Assembly (NCBI RefSeq): GCF_035083965.1
Contig: NC_089727.1
Span: forward strand, 1,679,501-1,743,500
Source: Branchiostoma lanceolatum
Lineage: Eukaryota > Chordata > Leptocardii > Amphioxiformes > Branchiostomatidae
Length of the DNA: 64,000 nt
Direction of reading: 5' to 3'
In this document: positions 48,481-59,659 of the stretch, piece by piece
Numbering within the stretch: the stretch's first letter is position 1
Layout: every line of letters starts with the position of its first letter
The notes under the pieces: generated by a model
The model's input: only the letters and a program-made list of their open reading frames with translations
Databases searched by the model: none
What the model was told of the DNA's origin: nothing
Translations under genes and position numbers: made by a program

Positions 48481-50801
48481 TTCATAATAGCTGATTGCTT
48501 TTCTGTGATGACCAAGTTTATCCCAACATGATCCAATGTTGTTAAGTGATGAAGCAATGTCGGGATGTGCTGTGTCGTCTCCATAGATAACTTTCATTAT
48601 GTTCAGTGACATATCAAAATTTCTGATAGCTTTACTCTCTTCACCTCGGTCACTCCAGCATTTTCCGATGTTGTTTAGTAATCCAGCCATGCTAGGATGT
48701 GCCGTGTTGGCCCCATAGATAGCTTTAACCATCACCAATGACTGTTCGAAATAGCTGATGGCGTTTCCCTCATCACCGAGATGACACCAAGTTGATCCGA
48801 TGTTATTAAGCAATGAAGCAATATCTGGATGTGTGGTTGCTTCCCCATGAATAGCTTTCATAATCCTCTCTGACTGTTCAAAATAACTAATGGCTTTTCT
48901 TTGATCACCGAGGTCAGCCCAACATCCTCCAATATTCATCAATGACGATGCGATGTCAAGACTTTCGTCACCATAAATAGCTTTTATCATCTTTAATGAC
49001 AGTTCGTGATAACTGAGGGCTTTCCTCTGGTTGCCGAGTCTACTCCAACATGCTCCAATGTTGTTCAATAATCCGGCAACATGTGGATGTACCTTACTGG
49101 CTCCACCGCGAGCTCTAAGTGACTGTTCGAAGTAGCTTTTAGCTTTTTCATAGTTACCTCGTTGTGTCCACGCACAACCCAAATTCGCCATTATTTCAAA
49201 ATGCTCGTCCGTTTCTCCATCCGCCTCCTCCAGTGCTGCTTCCAAGTGACAAATTGACGCATCTGAACGGAACAGCTGTAGTGATATGAGGCCTCTGGTA
49301 TGAGACGAATTATCAAACATTGGTGTCGAAGATAGCACCGATATTGGACCTGTTGCCCTCGCGATTGTACCGTTGATGTACCTTTTCAAAGGAATAACGG
49401 TATAGTAGTATCTAAAAAGCATTTTTGTGTCTTGTACGTAGAAAACTGCTTCAAGGGAAATATTATCTTTTGGGGTTTTCATCTCATTGAGAAGAGAGAT
49501 GCTTTCTTGTTGTCCTCCATTGGCAATGTATGTCTGTAACCGTAACTCTGCCGAAATACTGATCAGTACTTTCAAATGGTGGGCATTTTTCTGACTTATC
49601 CGTTGTGACTTGCGTAATTCTTCTGTCATTTGCCATACACTGGAGACTGTGATGCCAAAGAAAAGGCATAGAATTTCAACGGCTACACTGGGAAAACGGT
49701 ATATTTCTTTTTGGACATTCAGAAGCTGCGCAGTTGGTCCAGCATTTCCAAACAGGGGAATATTATGCATCAGCGATAGTGTTGCTGACAACCTTCCAAG
49801 AAGCGGGAAATTATCAACGGTTTTGTTTACCCTGTCTGTATACTCTTCCACCAAAGACTCGTCTCCTGTTAAGTAGGACACCCGTCTGAGGATGTCTGAC
49901 AGGTGATAGCCTTCCGCCACGGCGATGTGCAGATAATGATATTCCGCCAACTTAGCAGGAGTCTGGATGAGACTAATAGAAGGTTTGCTTTTGGTTTTGT
50001 CTCTTCCGAAAGGAGTCTTAGAAGCCCATGGCATGAAGCCGTCGAAGGCGAAGCCGCGAGGTGTGACGGAGTCGAAGAACCAATCTTTCTCTGGGTCTTC
50101 CGAGAGGAAGTCATTGAGTGACGGGATAGCCATGGCTGGGAGGATGGTTTCCCCAAGATTGATAACTTTTGGATGTAAATAGTGTGTGAGGTTTAGGAAG
50201 TACCTCCGTGTATCATCATCATCCCTCCCTTCTTCGATCAGAATGGCAAACTCCAGGTCGGAGTACGGCGTGACCAGTTCTGTGGCTTGTGAGCCCAGCC
50301 CGATGAAAGCGTACTTACACGGAGGTAGACCGAGTTTTGCGATGCATTCCTCTGTCAGCACTTGGATAAACTCTTGTCTTTCAACGGTGATACTCTTGAA
50401 CAGATTCTTAATTGCTTCAGCTCGTTTGATCTCTACTTCTCTCACGACGGGATCATCTTCATCATACTGATAAGGGTTGTGTTTCTGATGAATTGTGTCT
50501 AGCTGAGATTTTACACGGGCGCGCATGTTTTTCAGTTCTTTTTTGTGATCTAACGCGCTGCTGTACGGACACGGTTCACAGTCTAGGTTACAGGTGTTCC
50601 TAAGAAATTGTCGTTCTGTTTCTTTCAGCCTTGCTACAATGTTTTGTCTGTCTCCATCTGTCCGTGCCATGGAGGCGTTATACAGAGCTGCCGCCTGTGT
50701 GAATGTCCTACCTTCTCCTGTCCACTTGCCTCGCTCGACATAGACGTCACCCAACCTGCTCAGGCAGTCGGCTTCTTTCGCCTTGTCGGGTTTGCTTGGA
50801 T
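48472..50801 (-). CDS. NTase-TPR-C, NTase core and first five TPRs
   Basis: The acceptor CTGCAG|ATCC at 50801 opens DPSKPDKAKEADCLSRLGD in the same phase as the other copies. The helical lead-in, the NTase motif, the FLTGDESLV-like YLTGDESLV helices, one divergent TPR (LGCAWTQRGNYEKAKSYFEQ) and five TPRs follow. The frame ends in SH-stop because of the one-base deletion. The region between the NTase and the TPRs has diverged from A and B (for example QDTKMLFRYYYTVIPLKRYI). Confidence 0.85.
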
Positions 50802-51117
50802 CTGCAGATAGAACAATGAATCAAACTGCTATATCTATGTTAATGTTACTTCAATACGTATGACTGATTAGCCAAACTATGTTTTTAAACTTGGATTAGG
50901 AGGATAGAAATATGACACGAATAACGCTGCTTGATTTTAAAAACATTTTGGCACCAAAGCTTGGATTTTTCATCAAAGTCACGTCAAATAAAATATTCCA
51001 AGACATAGGGAGAATCATTTTCTGCTATTTGGTGACAGTAAGGTATTTCAAGCAACAATCTAAAATGTAATAAGCGACTCAAAGTTATTAGTGTTACATG
51101 TTAAGTCTATAACAAAC

Positions 51118-51218
51118 CGTGAACAAGCTTCAGGGCGGCTGCTAAGTTCTGCTCTGCTGCGTCCAGGTCTCCATTTCCCAAGTCCCGGTCTGCCGTCTGG
51201 ATGTATCTGCGGTAGGAA
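51118..51218 (-). CDS. NTase-TPR-C exon 2
   Basis: A 101-nt exon, YRRYIQTADRDLGNGDLDAA and then EQNLAAALKLVH. Acceptor TTCAG|TTCC, donor CACG|GTTTGT. Confidence 0.8.
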
Positions 51219-52306
51219 CTGAACAAGAAAATAAGCAAATTTAGTTGAAATAAACTTGTTCTACCAAGGTAACACTAAAAATATTCAAGAAGACAAGGTA
51301 GATGCACTTACATGTCACCGTTAACTTCACTGATGCGTATTTTCTGCATCATTCTGCACATGTAATTTTGATAAAAATAGCTGAGTAACAATAATATTGA
51401 GTCTCCTGTATACATATGTATATATATGCTGAAATGTGAATACATATTACATGTTTTTCAGCCGCATGATCATTTGATTCCTTTGTCCGTACACATTTCG
51501 CCTCTTAACAATTAACAAGGAACCATGACTTTGTCAAACATAAGGAACATTTCGTCGACGACGGATCCACCCTAATTCCACCTTGCGCCATTACCTGGTA
51601 TATTGGCCTTATAGAATAACATTATGTGTAGTTTTACTTTAAAACATTGCGTTTTATTTGTTATAGTGACTAAGATCGAAGGGGAAGGGGGCACAACAAA
51701 TCAAAGAAACAAACGACCCATGTCCTTACATTTGGCGGTGGCGCTTTCCGTCATCAATGACGTTGCTTGAGGGCACTGCCGATAAGTGAGAGAAGTGGCC
51801 CCTCCTACCTCTCACGTCTTGTTGTCGCTGCATACGTGCTGACCTCTAGAGAACCGATAAGAAGCCATGAATGATTAACAAGTGGGTAATCGAACTGCCG
51901 CACAATTGAACTTTTGACGACTGGACAAAGGTAAAGGACCTTACATGACCCGTGGAAGGATAACTAATTTTTTTTAAAGTTAAGTGTGGCATGGCTGGTT
52001 GTTGATTTGGGCCTTGTTTACTACATGGACATAAAAAAGTACATTTCGTCCTTTGGCCAATACCTTTGCACACTTTCAGACCAGACATTGTAAAAATACA
52101 ATTCACCACTTCTTCGAGTATTCTGTCCTTGAAGATAAGTTAAAATCCACCCATAAATTTGTTAGCAAAAATATGAAATAGCAATGAGATACAAGGTGCA
52201 TCAATCAAGTTAAGAAGTTGAAACGTCTTTGACCTGTAGCAAAGCGCCTGTTTCATTGTTATCTTTATCTGTCAGAAATCAGAATACTTAGTAGATTGCT
52301 TAGTAC

Positions 52307-53014
52307 CTTGCTTGTTGTTGTGGTGATGTCCTGCCTGATTTTTGCGGTGTACAGTAAGCGGTGAACAATGACAACTGTTCCCTGTACGTTGTGACTCCGC
52401 GCCATTGCCGTGTGGTACAGAGCAGCAGCTCTGGTCAAATATGTCGTGTCTCTGATTATTGTGCCTCTTTTCAGGTACACGTCACCGAGACTTTTTATCG
52501 CTTCTGTTTCTAAGATGCTATTCTCATTTACTATTCCCTCTACCATCAACTGTGCGTATCCAACCAGTACAGAGTCTGTGTCACCACCGATAGCCAGTTT
52601 CGTGTCCAGGTCTTGGAACTTTTCCGCCAGCTTTGCAGGTGTAGTCGTCTCCTTGTCCCCAGTTGACCGTTGCTTAGCCTGTAAGTGTAATTCATTTGAC
52701 GACGCGCCTTGTAACAGCCTCTCTGTGTATCTGCGACGATGCTCTATACCTTCTCCCTGCTCCCGATGGTCACACCGGACCACAGCAGCCATGTAAAGCG
52801 CCAAGGCCCTGTTGAACTTCCCTACGTCCTTCCCGAGCCTTCCCTTCTCCAAGTTCACGTCGCCAAGACTTTTGAGCAGCTCCACTTCCGCCAGCCTGCC
52901 CATGTCCGCCATGGCGTCCACCAGGGCACGGAGGTAGCCTGTCTCCGCACGGGCTAGTCCGTACCTCCTGCCCTTCGCGTCCGCCTCACGGAGTTTCTCA
53001 CAGACCCTCAACAT
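52307..53014 (-). CDS. NTase-TPR-C exon 1, inner copy
   Basis: ATG at 53014 (MLRVCEKLREADAKGRRYGL). It has two helical modules like the other copies and a phase-0 donor AGCAAG|GTACTA. Directly upstream (53019-53190) is a copy of a block that in the other genes lies in intron 1, which marks the breakpoint of a tandem duplication. Confidence 0.78.
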
Positions 53015-53589
53015 GGCGTCGCTGGAGGGCGCAGCTGAGAAGTGTTGCTGTGTACGTGCTGACCTCTAGAGAACCGATAAGAAGCCATCATTGATTGAAA
53101 TGTGGGCAACCGTATTACCTAACGCCCAAATGAACATTGACGAAGGCTCAAAGGTAAATGACCCTATATTACCCATGGGAGGCCAACTCGAAGTATATGA
53201 TTGATGTTTTGACATGGCTAGTTTTTGATAAGGTTCTCCTAGGTCACATTGACGTAAATGAGCACATCTTCCTTTAGCTTAGATCTACGTCTACCAACAG
53301 ACAAAAATATTGAAAATACATTCACAATGTTATGTTTTCATTTGACCAATATACATATAGACACACAGCCTAAAGGAGTAAAAATAAATGAAATTCACGG
53401 GTTGTAAGATTATGTCCTCAACTCCACCTATGTCATAACTTTGCCGGAAGAACTAAAAAAGGAAATGAATGAGGTATATCGATCGATCTACCGGCAAACT
53501 TCGTTGACTAATAGCGACTATTCCTGGTCAGCGGCATATGGCCACATTCCTAACCCACCATATATCAAATTGCTGCTTAGTTCACTAAC

Positions 53590-54276
53590 CTTGATTTTTA
53601 TTGTGCCGATGTCTTGCCTAATTTTTGAGGTGTGCAGTAATCGGTGGACAATAGCAACTGTTCCCTGTACGTTCTGACACCGCGACAGTGCCGTGTTGTA
53701 CAGAGCAGTGGCTCTGGTCACGTCTTTAGTGTTCCCAGTTTCTGTTCCTCTTTTCAAGTACACGTCACCCAGACTTTTAACCGCTTCTGTTTCCAACATG
53801 TTGTTCCTGCTTACTATTCCCTCTACCATCAACTGTGCGTATCCAACTATCATGGAGTCTGTGTTACCACCGGCAGCCCATTTCTTGTCTAGGTCTTGGA
53901 ATTTTTCCGCTACCTTTGAAGGTGTAGGCGTCCCCTTGTTCTCACTTGACGACTCCTTTGATGACACCGCTTGTAAAAGCATCTCCGTGTATTCGTATCG
54001 GTGTTCTATACTTTCTCCCTGCTCCCGATGGTCACACCGGACCACAGCAGCCATGTAAAGCGTCAAGGCCCTGTTTAACTTCCCTACGTCCTTCCCGAGT
54101 CTTCCCTTCTCCAAGTTCACGTCGCCAAGACTTTTGAGCAGCTCCACTTCCGCCAGCCTGTCCATGTCCGCCATGGCGTCCACCAGGGCACGGAGGTAGC
54201 CTGTCTCCGCACGGGCTAGTCCGTACCTCCTGCCCTTCGCGTCCGCCTCACGGAGTTTCTCACAGACCCTCAACAT
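53590..54276 (-). CDS. NTase-TPR-C exon 1, outer duplicate
   Basis: ATG at 54276, intact, with donor ATCAAG|GTTAGT in phase 0. It is the copy nearest SULT-C and the one whose upstream DNA aligns with the promoters of copies A and B. It could be the true first exon with the inner copy skipped or alternative. It could also be all that is left of a fourth gene. Confidence 0.75.
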
Positions 54277-54319
54277 GGCGGACCTCTGATAGGAGAACGT
54301 CTGTATGACTGCTAATGTT

Positions 54320-54490
54320 CACGGGTCTCCATGTGAGCTTTATGCGCGTGACTCGAACAAACACAGGTCTGGACAAACATCCCGCTGCTGGTGTCAGCAT
54401 TACGTCATCCGTCAGCCGATAACACAGTTCAAAGGTTCAATAAACCCAATAATGCTGCGCTAATACTCGTAAACATGTCAGGTGGCATTA
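54320..54490 (-). promoter_or_regulatory. NTase-TPR-C/D upstream block
   Basis: It carries the CRE-like TTACGTCA (54400-54407) and AGTTCAAAGGTTCA (from 54426), and aligns with the upstream regions of A and B. Only about 180 bp separate it from the SULT-C promoter block, so this is a compact bidirectional promoter. Confidence 0.5.
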
Positions 54491-54671
54491 GGGTTGCTTT
54501 TAATGGAAATAAATTGATGTTAAAGTTGTATGACCTTAAAAGTTGTTTCTAGGATTGAGGTGTTTAAAATTTGAAGCCAGCCCTGAGCTAGTCCTACCGT
54601 TATGTTCAATATGTCAGCTACATGTAATTGTGGTCTCCAGTCTCCCTAAGGGAGGACTGATATGTTTGTCC

Positions 54672-54822
54672 CACAGTAACCTTTGACCGTATGCATGGCA
54701 CGCTGGACATCACGTGACGGTGTGCTCAGCCTTAATCAAGCCACCTGTGGTAAAAGGTCATCACAGATACATTAACTACGCCACTTTTCACAGCTGTGGG
54801 GGTTCGACACGCATTCTCCCCG
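54672..54822 (+). promoter_or_regulatory. SULT-C promoter and non-coding first exon
   Basis: The DR1-like site, complement GGTCAAAGGTTA, is at 54677-54688, identical in 12 bases to the SULT-B site. AAAGGTCA is at 54753-54760. The donor is cccg|gtaagt at 54822/54823. Confidence 0.6.
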
Positions 54823-55859
54823 GTAAGTAGTAACTTCAATACTACGGAAACAACGTCAGGCTTAGTAAGATTTTCGTCATTTAATGAAGCGATAGACAAC
54901 GCTTTCACATCACCGGGTGCAACGTTTGGTTTTGTCTCGGAAACAACGTCGCGATGATCATGCGTGGACTGGATTCCTGTCTTGTTCTACGCTTGAGTGA
55001 ACTTCCAACTCTCGGGGCAGCGATCGTTTCAAGAGGATAAGCTAACAACCCTAGTCTGCGGGCTAGCGTTTGTTATAGGACTTATTAGAGAGATCTATGG
55101 CTAATACAATGATAAACATTAATGTAACTTTGTTACAATCTTCCATCGTGGGCATTAAGTATGGTGTGCTACAATAGCCAAATAGTTGCGAAGAGGGGGA
55201 AAGAGACTCGGTAGCTATGATAGCTAGGTGTGGATACCAAACTCGCGCCGAAAGACACAGTGTAAGAGATAATACGCCCAGGAATGAGCAAGCCGTCTGT
55301 AGCAGTAAAACTAACTCCTCGAATTCAAGCTACTATCTCCGTCTGTCTCACAATAGACCATATACACTTTATTTCCTAATGGATCCTCCGATGCTTGCTT
55401 TGTGTCGGTTTGTTTACCCGATAATGTTGATGGGACCTTAACGTGCTACATACTTCAACTTCAACTTATTGGGCCCCCAGATAACCCCGCAAGGGGCAAA
55501 GTAGGTTAGGTCCCGGGCTAAGGCTAAGTTTATCACATACACTCTAGATCTACACAAGACTCGTATGTATAGGTGGTGGGATCAGCTTATTTCTTGGCTA
55601 CATTATGTATTGCTGATACGTGTACTGTAGGCATTATTGGTCACGTTGTTTTGGATGTGTTTATGTATTTACGGGCCTTTGAGTCTAAATCAAACAATAA
55701 ATGAATGAATTAATTGTTTACAGAAGGAAATTTACTTGAAGGAACGGTACCTAGTGTTATGAATCTTAAAAGCGTGTGATAAGGCTTGAACTATGGCATT
55801 AGGAAATTCACCAAATATCTTGAGATTTGAGATGAGATTTCTTGTTCCTACAGGTTACC

Positions 55860-58800
55860 ATGGGCAACCAGCACGGTTTGATGTGGACCCACCAGGGACT
55901 CCCTCTCCCTCATGACGTCACCAAGGAGACCCTGGATGCCCTGCCAAGTTTCCAGATCCGAGATGACGACATTGTTGTGGCGAGTTATCCAAAAACAGGT
56001 CTTTACGTGCATGATCACAGCTTTTCCCGGTATTTTCTTCTTTCCTGCTAGTAGTAAAATTTAACTATAACGAACTTTTTGATTAGTAGTAAGAAGGAGA
56101 AAATGTTACGTTTCAAAGCCAGACCTGTATTGTTTGACGTGGTCGTGCAAAAGTACTTCGATTCTTTAACATGTACCTAGACTTCAGTCCAGAAAAATCA
56201 CCCTAAGGTATATCTAGTTAAATCCTGTGGCTGTATGTGATCAGAAAATAACGGAAAAATTCATCTATATATCGGGTTGCGTGGTCACGGTAAAGCACAA
56301 TAGACAAAGATTTCTACTCGAGCAACAAAGCACTCTGCAATAAGCCAGTTCAAGGTATGAAGTGGGAATGCGCAGTGTGATGCATTGTGGGTAATATGTT
56401 AAACGTGAGGCACATGAGACATAAACATAAACACGCCTGGACCTGGTATCAAGTATGGCCCAAAAAAGAACTGTTGACAAGGTAGGGACATTTAGCTTTG
56501 ACCTCACGCATGCGCAGTTCAAACCTCGTACCGGCTTATCATGAGAACTGACAGATGAGCGACAGTCATATCACGTATTTCATCGGTGAATTCAGGGTAA
56601 TATGTTAAAATTGATGCCCATGAGATATAAACTTTAACACGCCTGGGCCTGGTATCAAGCATGGTCTATAAAAAGAACTATTTAAAAGGTAGGAACTTGA
56701 CCTTTGACCTCACGCATGCGCAGCTCAAACCGTGAACCGGCTTATAGGCGAGAAGCCAAAGTTAAGTGGCAGTCACGTCACACGTTACTTCCCGAAGAAG
56801 ATAGCTCATGATATTCGTATTATAGCATTTCAACCAGCCATTTTCACCGCTGTTCTCCAGGAACAAACTGGCTGGCAGAGATCGCAGCTAAGATCCTACT
56901 GGCCGCGGGAAAAACAGAAGAAAGTTCGGACAACCTTGTCTACCCCTTGGAGTTGAAGCTACCGACAGACCCACAGCCCGGCTACATGAAGCTTGCAGAG
57001 ATGCCCTCCCCTCGTATCGTGTTGACACATCTGCCGATCAAGTTTGCGCCCCAATGGCTATCCAAACCACAGACCAAGGTAATTTCAAAGTACTCCAAAG
57101 AAATATAACCAGGTCTGTCCCTCTTTCCCGCGCTTGAACTCACCACGGCGCTCCATCGCTAGTCGCCAGAAATAGTTTTGAAAATTTGATCCATGTATAC
57201 CTTAGGCCACACCATCTTTATGTTATGAATGACATCCACGCGCTCATTGCTTTTCGCCTGTTCTAAAAAAAAAATCTTCTGAGGCTCCACGGAACTCCAC
57301 AACTTGGGACGATGTGTTTCTTTTTCAGCGTTGGTAAGGACTCACATTATAGAATAATAGATAGTGTCTTAGTATTTGGTGTTTGTAAATAATATCTTGA
57401 TAAGGGCAGCTAAAGTTGAACATACTGTGGCGTCGCGGTGGCGCAGCGGCAGGGTGTTTGGCCCCAGAACCCAGAGAAACTGAGTTCGAATCCGGGGTTT
57501 CCTGATTTGTCCTGTTGACGTTGTGCCCTTGGGAAAGGTACTTAACACGACTTTCGCCACTTCACTCAGGTGAAAATGAGTACCTAGCTTCGGTTAGGGA
57601 TGTCCCTCGGATAGGACTTTAAATGGAGGTCCCGTGTTTGAGGAGAGCCACAACTCAAGCACGTTAAAGAACCCAAAACACTTATCGAAAAGAGTAGGGG
57701 GTCCTTCCCGGTGTGTGTGGATCATATAAATCTGTCTGGATATGCAGCTTGTACTCTTCAATGCACATGCAGGAAATGTGTTGAACAGTTATGTTGTCTT
57801 GTCTCTGTTTACCTCACGGCAGGTGAAGGTGCTGGTGCCGATGAGGAACCCGAAGGACACGGCGGTGTCGATGTTCCACTTCTTGAAGAATGTGCTGCCA
57901 ATGATTGGGGCGGACGTGGACCTGCGCTGGGAAGACTATGTTCAGGAATTCAGCCGCGGACTAAGTCAGTTATACGGGCGATTCCGGTGATCATTGACTG
58001 GCTAGAACTGATCGAAACAATTGATAAATGATTAATTGAATGAATGCATGCATGCATGCATGAACGAATAGATTATGCCATGCAAAAGAATTACTCAGCC
58101 AACATGGGCTTATATGACACGAAACTTAAAGTTACAAAGATATTGCAAGGAATAGTACGCAAAGTAAGAGTATGAAAAGTATGTCGTTGGAATCATCGTT
58201 TGGTTTTGCACGTTTTATACTGAAGAACTTTATTGCACGACAATTGTACAAGGTACAAAGCATGGCAACAACTCTTAAACATGATACAAAATAGAAGTAT
58301 GATATATGCGTAATGTGCTTAAACGTGCTCTATGTTTCGTCCCTAGTGCCATACGGAGACTTCTGTGATCACGTGTCGGGCTGGTGGCAGATGCGGGACG
58401 ACCCCCACTTCCTGTTCCTGAAGTACGAGGACATGAAGAAGGTACGGTACAGATGGCACTGCATTGTACGCGCCAGAAAAGCAGTTACTCATTGGCAAGC
58501 AACATGATACGATTTTTGAAACAGCCATGAGTTTCAAGTAGCATCCTTTCAAGTATTCAGTTACTCACCAGCCAGAATCATCGGCAAAAAGTAGTGGATG
58601 CTACTTTTAAGTAGCATAAAAACGTCTGACCGTTTCAGAAATCATATCAAGTTGCTTGAGTACCTGTTTTTTTGGCGTATATCATTTACCGTTGACCTGC
58701 ATCGACGTCAATACATTGTTACCTGAATTATATCTGTTGACAGAATATAGGTATGTGTGGATGAAATTATCAGAATAGTACCTTTCCACTAGGGCGGAAA

Positions 58801-59599
58801 CGCGCAAACGCTGAGCGACCAAAGATGTGACAGATCGCTCACCGAATTTTGTTGTCTTTTAAATCATACTTGTGCATCTAGCATTGTATGACATATTCCC
58901 ATTACGAAAGCAAGGGTCACACAAAGACAATTTCGGTCGAAAACGGTCACTTAGCGATCGCCGTCTAGTAGAAATGAGATCTGAGTTATCGTATGTTGGG
59001 CATATCAGAGTTTGTCAGTAGGCTTGGCGTTTTTTTTAAATTTGGTTTTGTGCAAGAAAAGTCATTGTACCCTTGCAGGATCTGCCGAGTGCTGTAAAGA
59101 CCATGGCCTCATTTCTGGAGCTTGATCTGGATGAATCGACCGTTAAAGACATCGCAGAGGCCAGCACTTTTAACAATGTGAAGCCAGTCCTGGACAATTC
59201 CACCATTCCTATCAGAAGGAATATAGCCAGGAAAGGTTGGTATCTAAGACATTGCCCCCAGAGAAAAGGCGACATAATTTTGAACAGCCGGCGTGAACAT
59301 TTGTGTCAATGGCCAAGCGATTATAAGCGAGAAAAACCCTTATTTTGCTGAACAAGACGAATAGAAATACATCCTAACAGCGGAAGACATCTGTCTTAAT
59401 TCTGAATCGTTATCTTCCGAAGGGCGGGAGGTAAAATACAATATAACATACTTCAAAGATTTTCTGATGATTTTCGTCTGAACCAACAGGCATTGCCGGA
59501 GACTGGAAGAACATTTTCTCTGCTAAGGAGAGTGAAGCGTTCGACGCCTGGTGTGAGAAGAAGCTCGGTGACACAGGCCTAACGTTCGACTTCGAATAA
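55860..59599 (+). CDS. SULT-C: cytosolic sulfotransferase, 286 aa
   Basis: Six coding exons: 55860-55998, 56861-57078, 57823-57964, 58347-58441, 59079-59235 and 59490-59599. They give 287 codons including the stop. All SULT landmarks are present: YPKTGTNW, SPRIVLTHLP with the catalytic His, RNPKDTAVS, FLKYEDMKK and RKGIAGDWK. Exon 3 is six bases shorter than in SULT-B, and the segment VYPLELKLPTDPQPG differs from B's MRGGALEMKLPTARRPG, a region that in SULTs lies near the acceptor pocket. Exon 4 is one codon shorter. Exons 4-7 are almost identical to SULT-B. The poly(A) signal AATAAA is at 59622-59627. Different acceptor preference from B is plausible but inferred. Confidence 0.95.
56391..56785 (+). 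repeat. Tandem duplication in SULT-C intron 2 carrying NRF1-like sites
   Basis: Two copies (about 56391-56575 and 56596-56785) share 'gggtaatatgttaaa' edges, 'cgcctgg.cctggtatcaag', and 'tttgacctcacgcatgcgca'. The last phrase joins a GAGGTCAAA half-site to a CGCATGCGCA NRF1-like palindrome. SULT-B intron 2 has a related site tgcgcatgcgca near 33637. Confidence 0.7.
57425..57725 (+). mobile_element. tRNA-derived SINE in SULT-C intron 3
   Basis: It has the A box TGGCGCAGCGG and B box GTTCGAATCC. The body holds 'gttgtgcccttgggaaagg', 'gtccctcggataggac', 'taaatggaggtcccgtgttt' and 'cacgttaaagaaccc'. It is absent from the matching SULT-B intron. Confidence 0.9.
58036..58066 (+). repeat. (CATG)n microsatellite in SULT-C intron 4
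   Basis: A short run of GCAT/CATG units that is self-complementary. Confidence 0.9.
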
Positions 59600-59659
59600 A
59601 CTCACTTTTATCGTACATCACAATAAACAAAACATCGAAGATCTCCACGAAACATTTAG

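Larger units (their letters stand above)
47051..54276 (-). pseudogene. NTase-TPR-C: frameshifted NTase-TPR gene with duplicated first exon
   Basis: Exon 3 (50801-47051), exon 2 (51218-51118) and two copies of exon 1 (53014-52307 and 54276-53590). The NTase core is intact (GLGSQ...PYSDLEFAI), but a single G is missing on the plus strand between 48480 and 48481. As a result ISYYEQSLKM becomes ISYYESH-stop after the fifth TPR. Downstream the other frame continues with ten more full TPRs and a LHIIRFCRSTLRA end. The repeats are much more diverse than in copies A and B. Either the protein is cut to the NTase plus five TPRs, or the deletion is a sequence error or a segregating allele. It lies head to head with SULT-C. 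The reading frame is otherwise preserved over 3.7 kb, so the lesion is recent. Confidence 0.8.
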
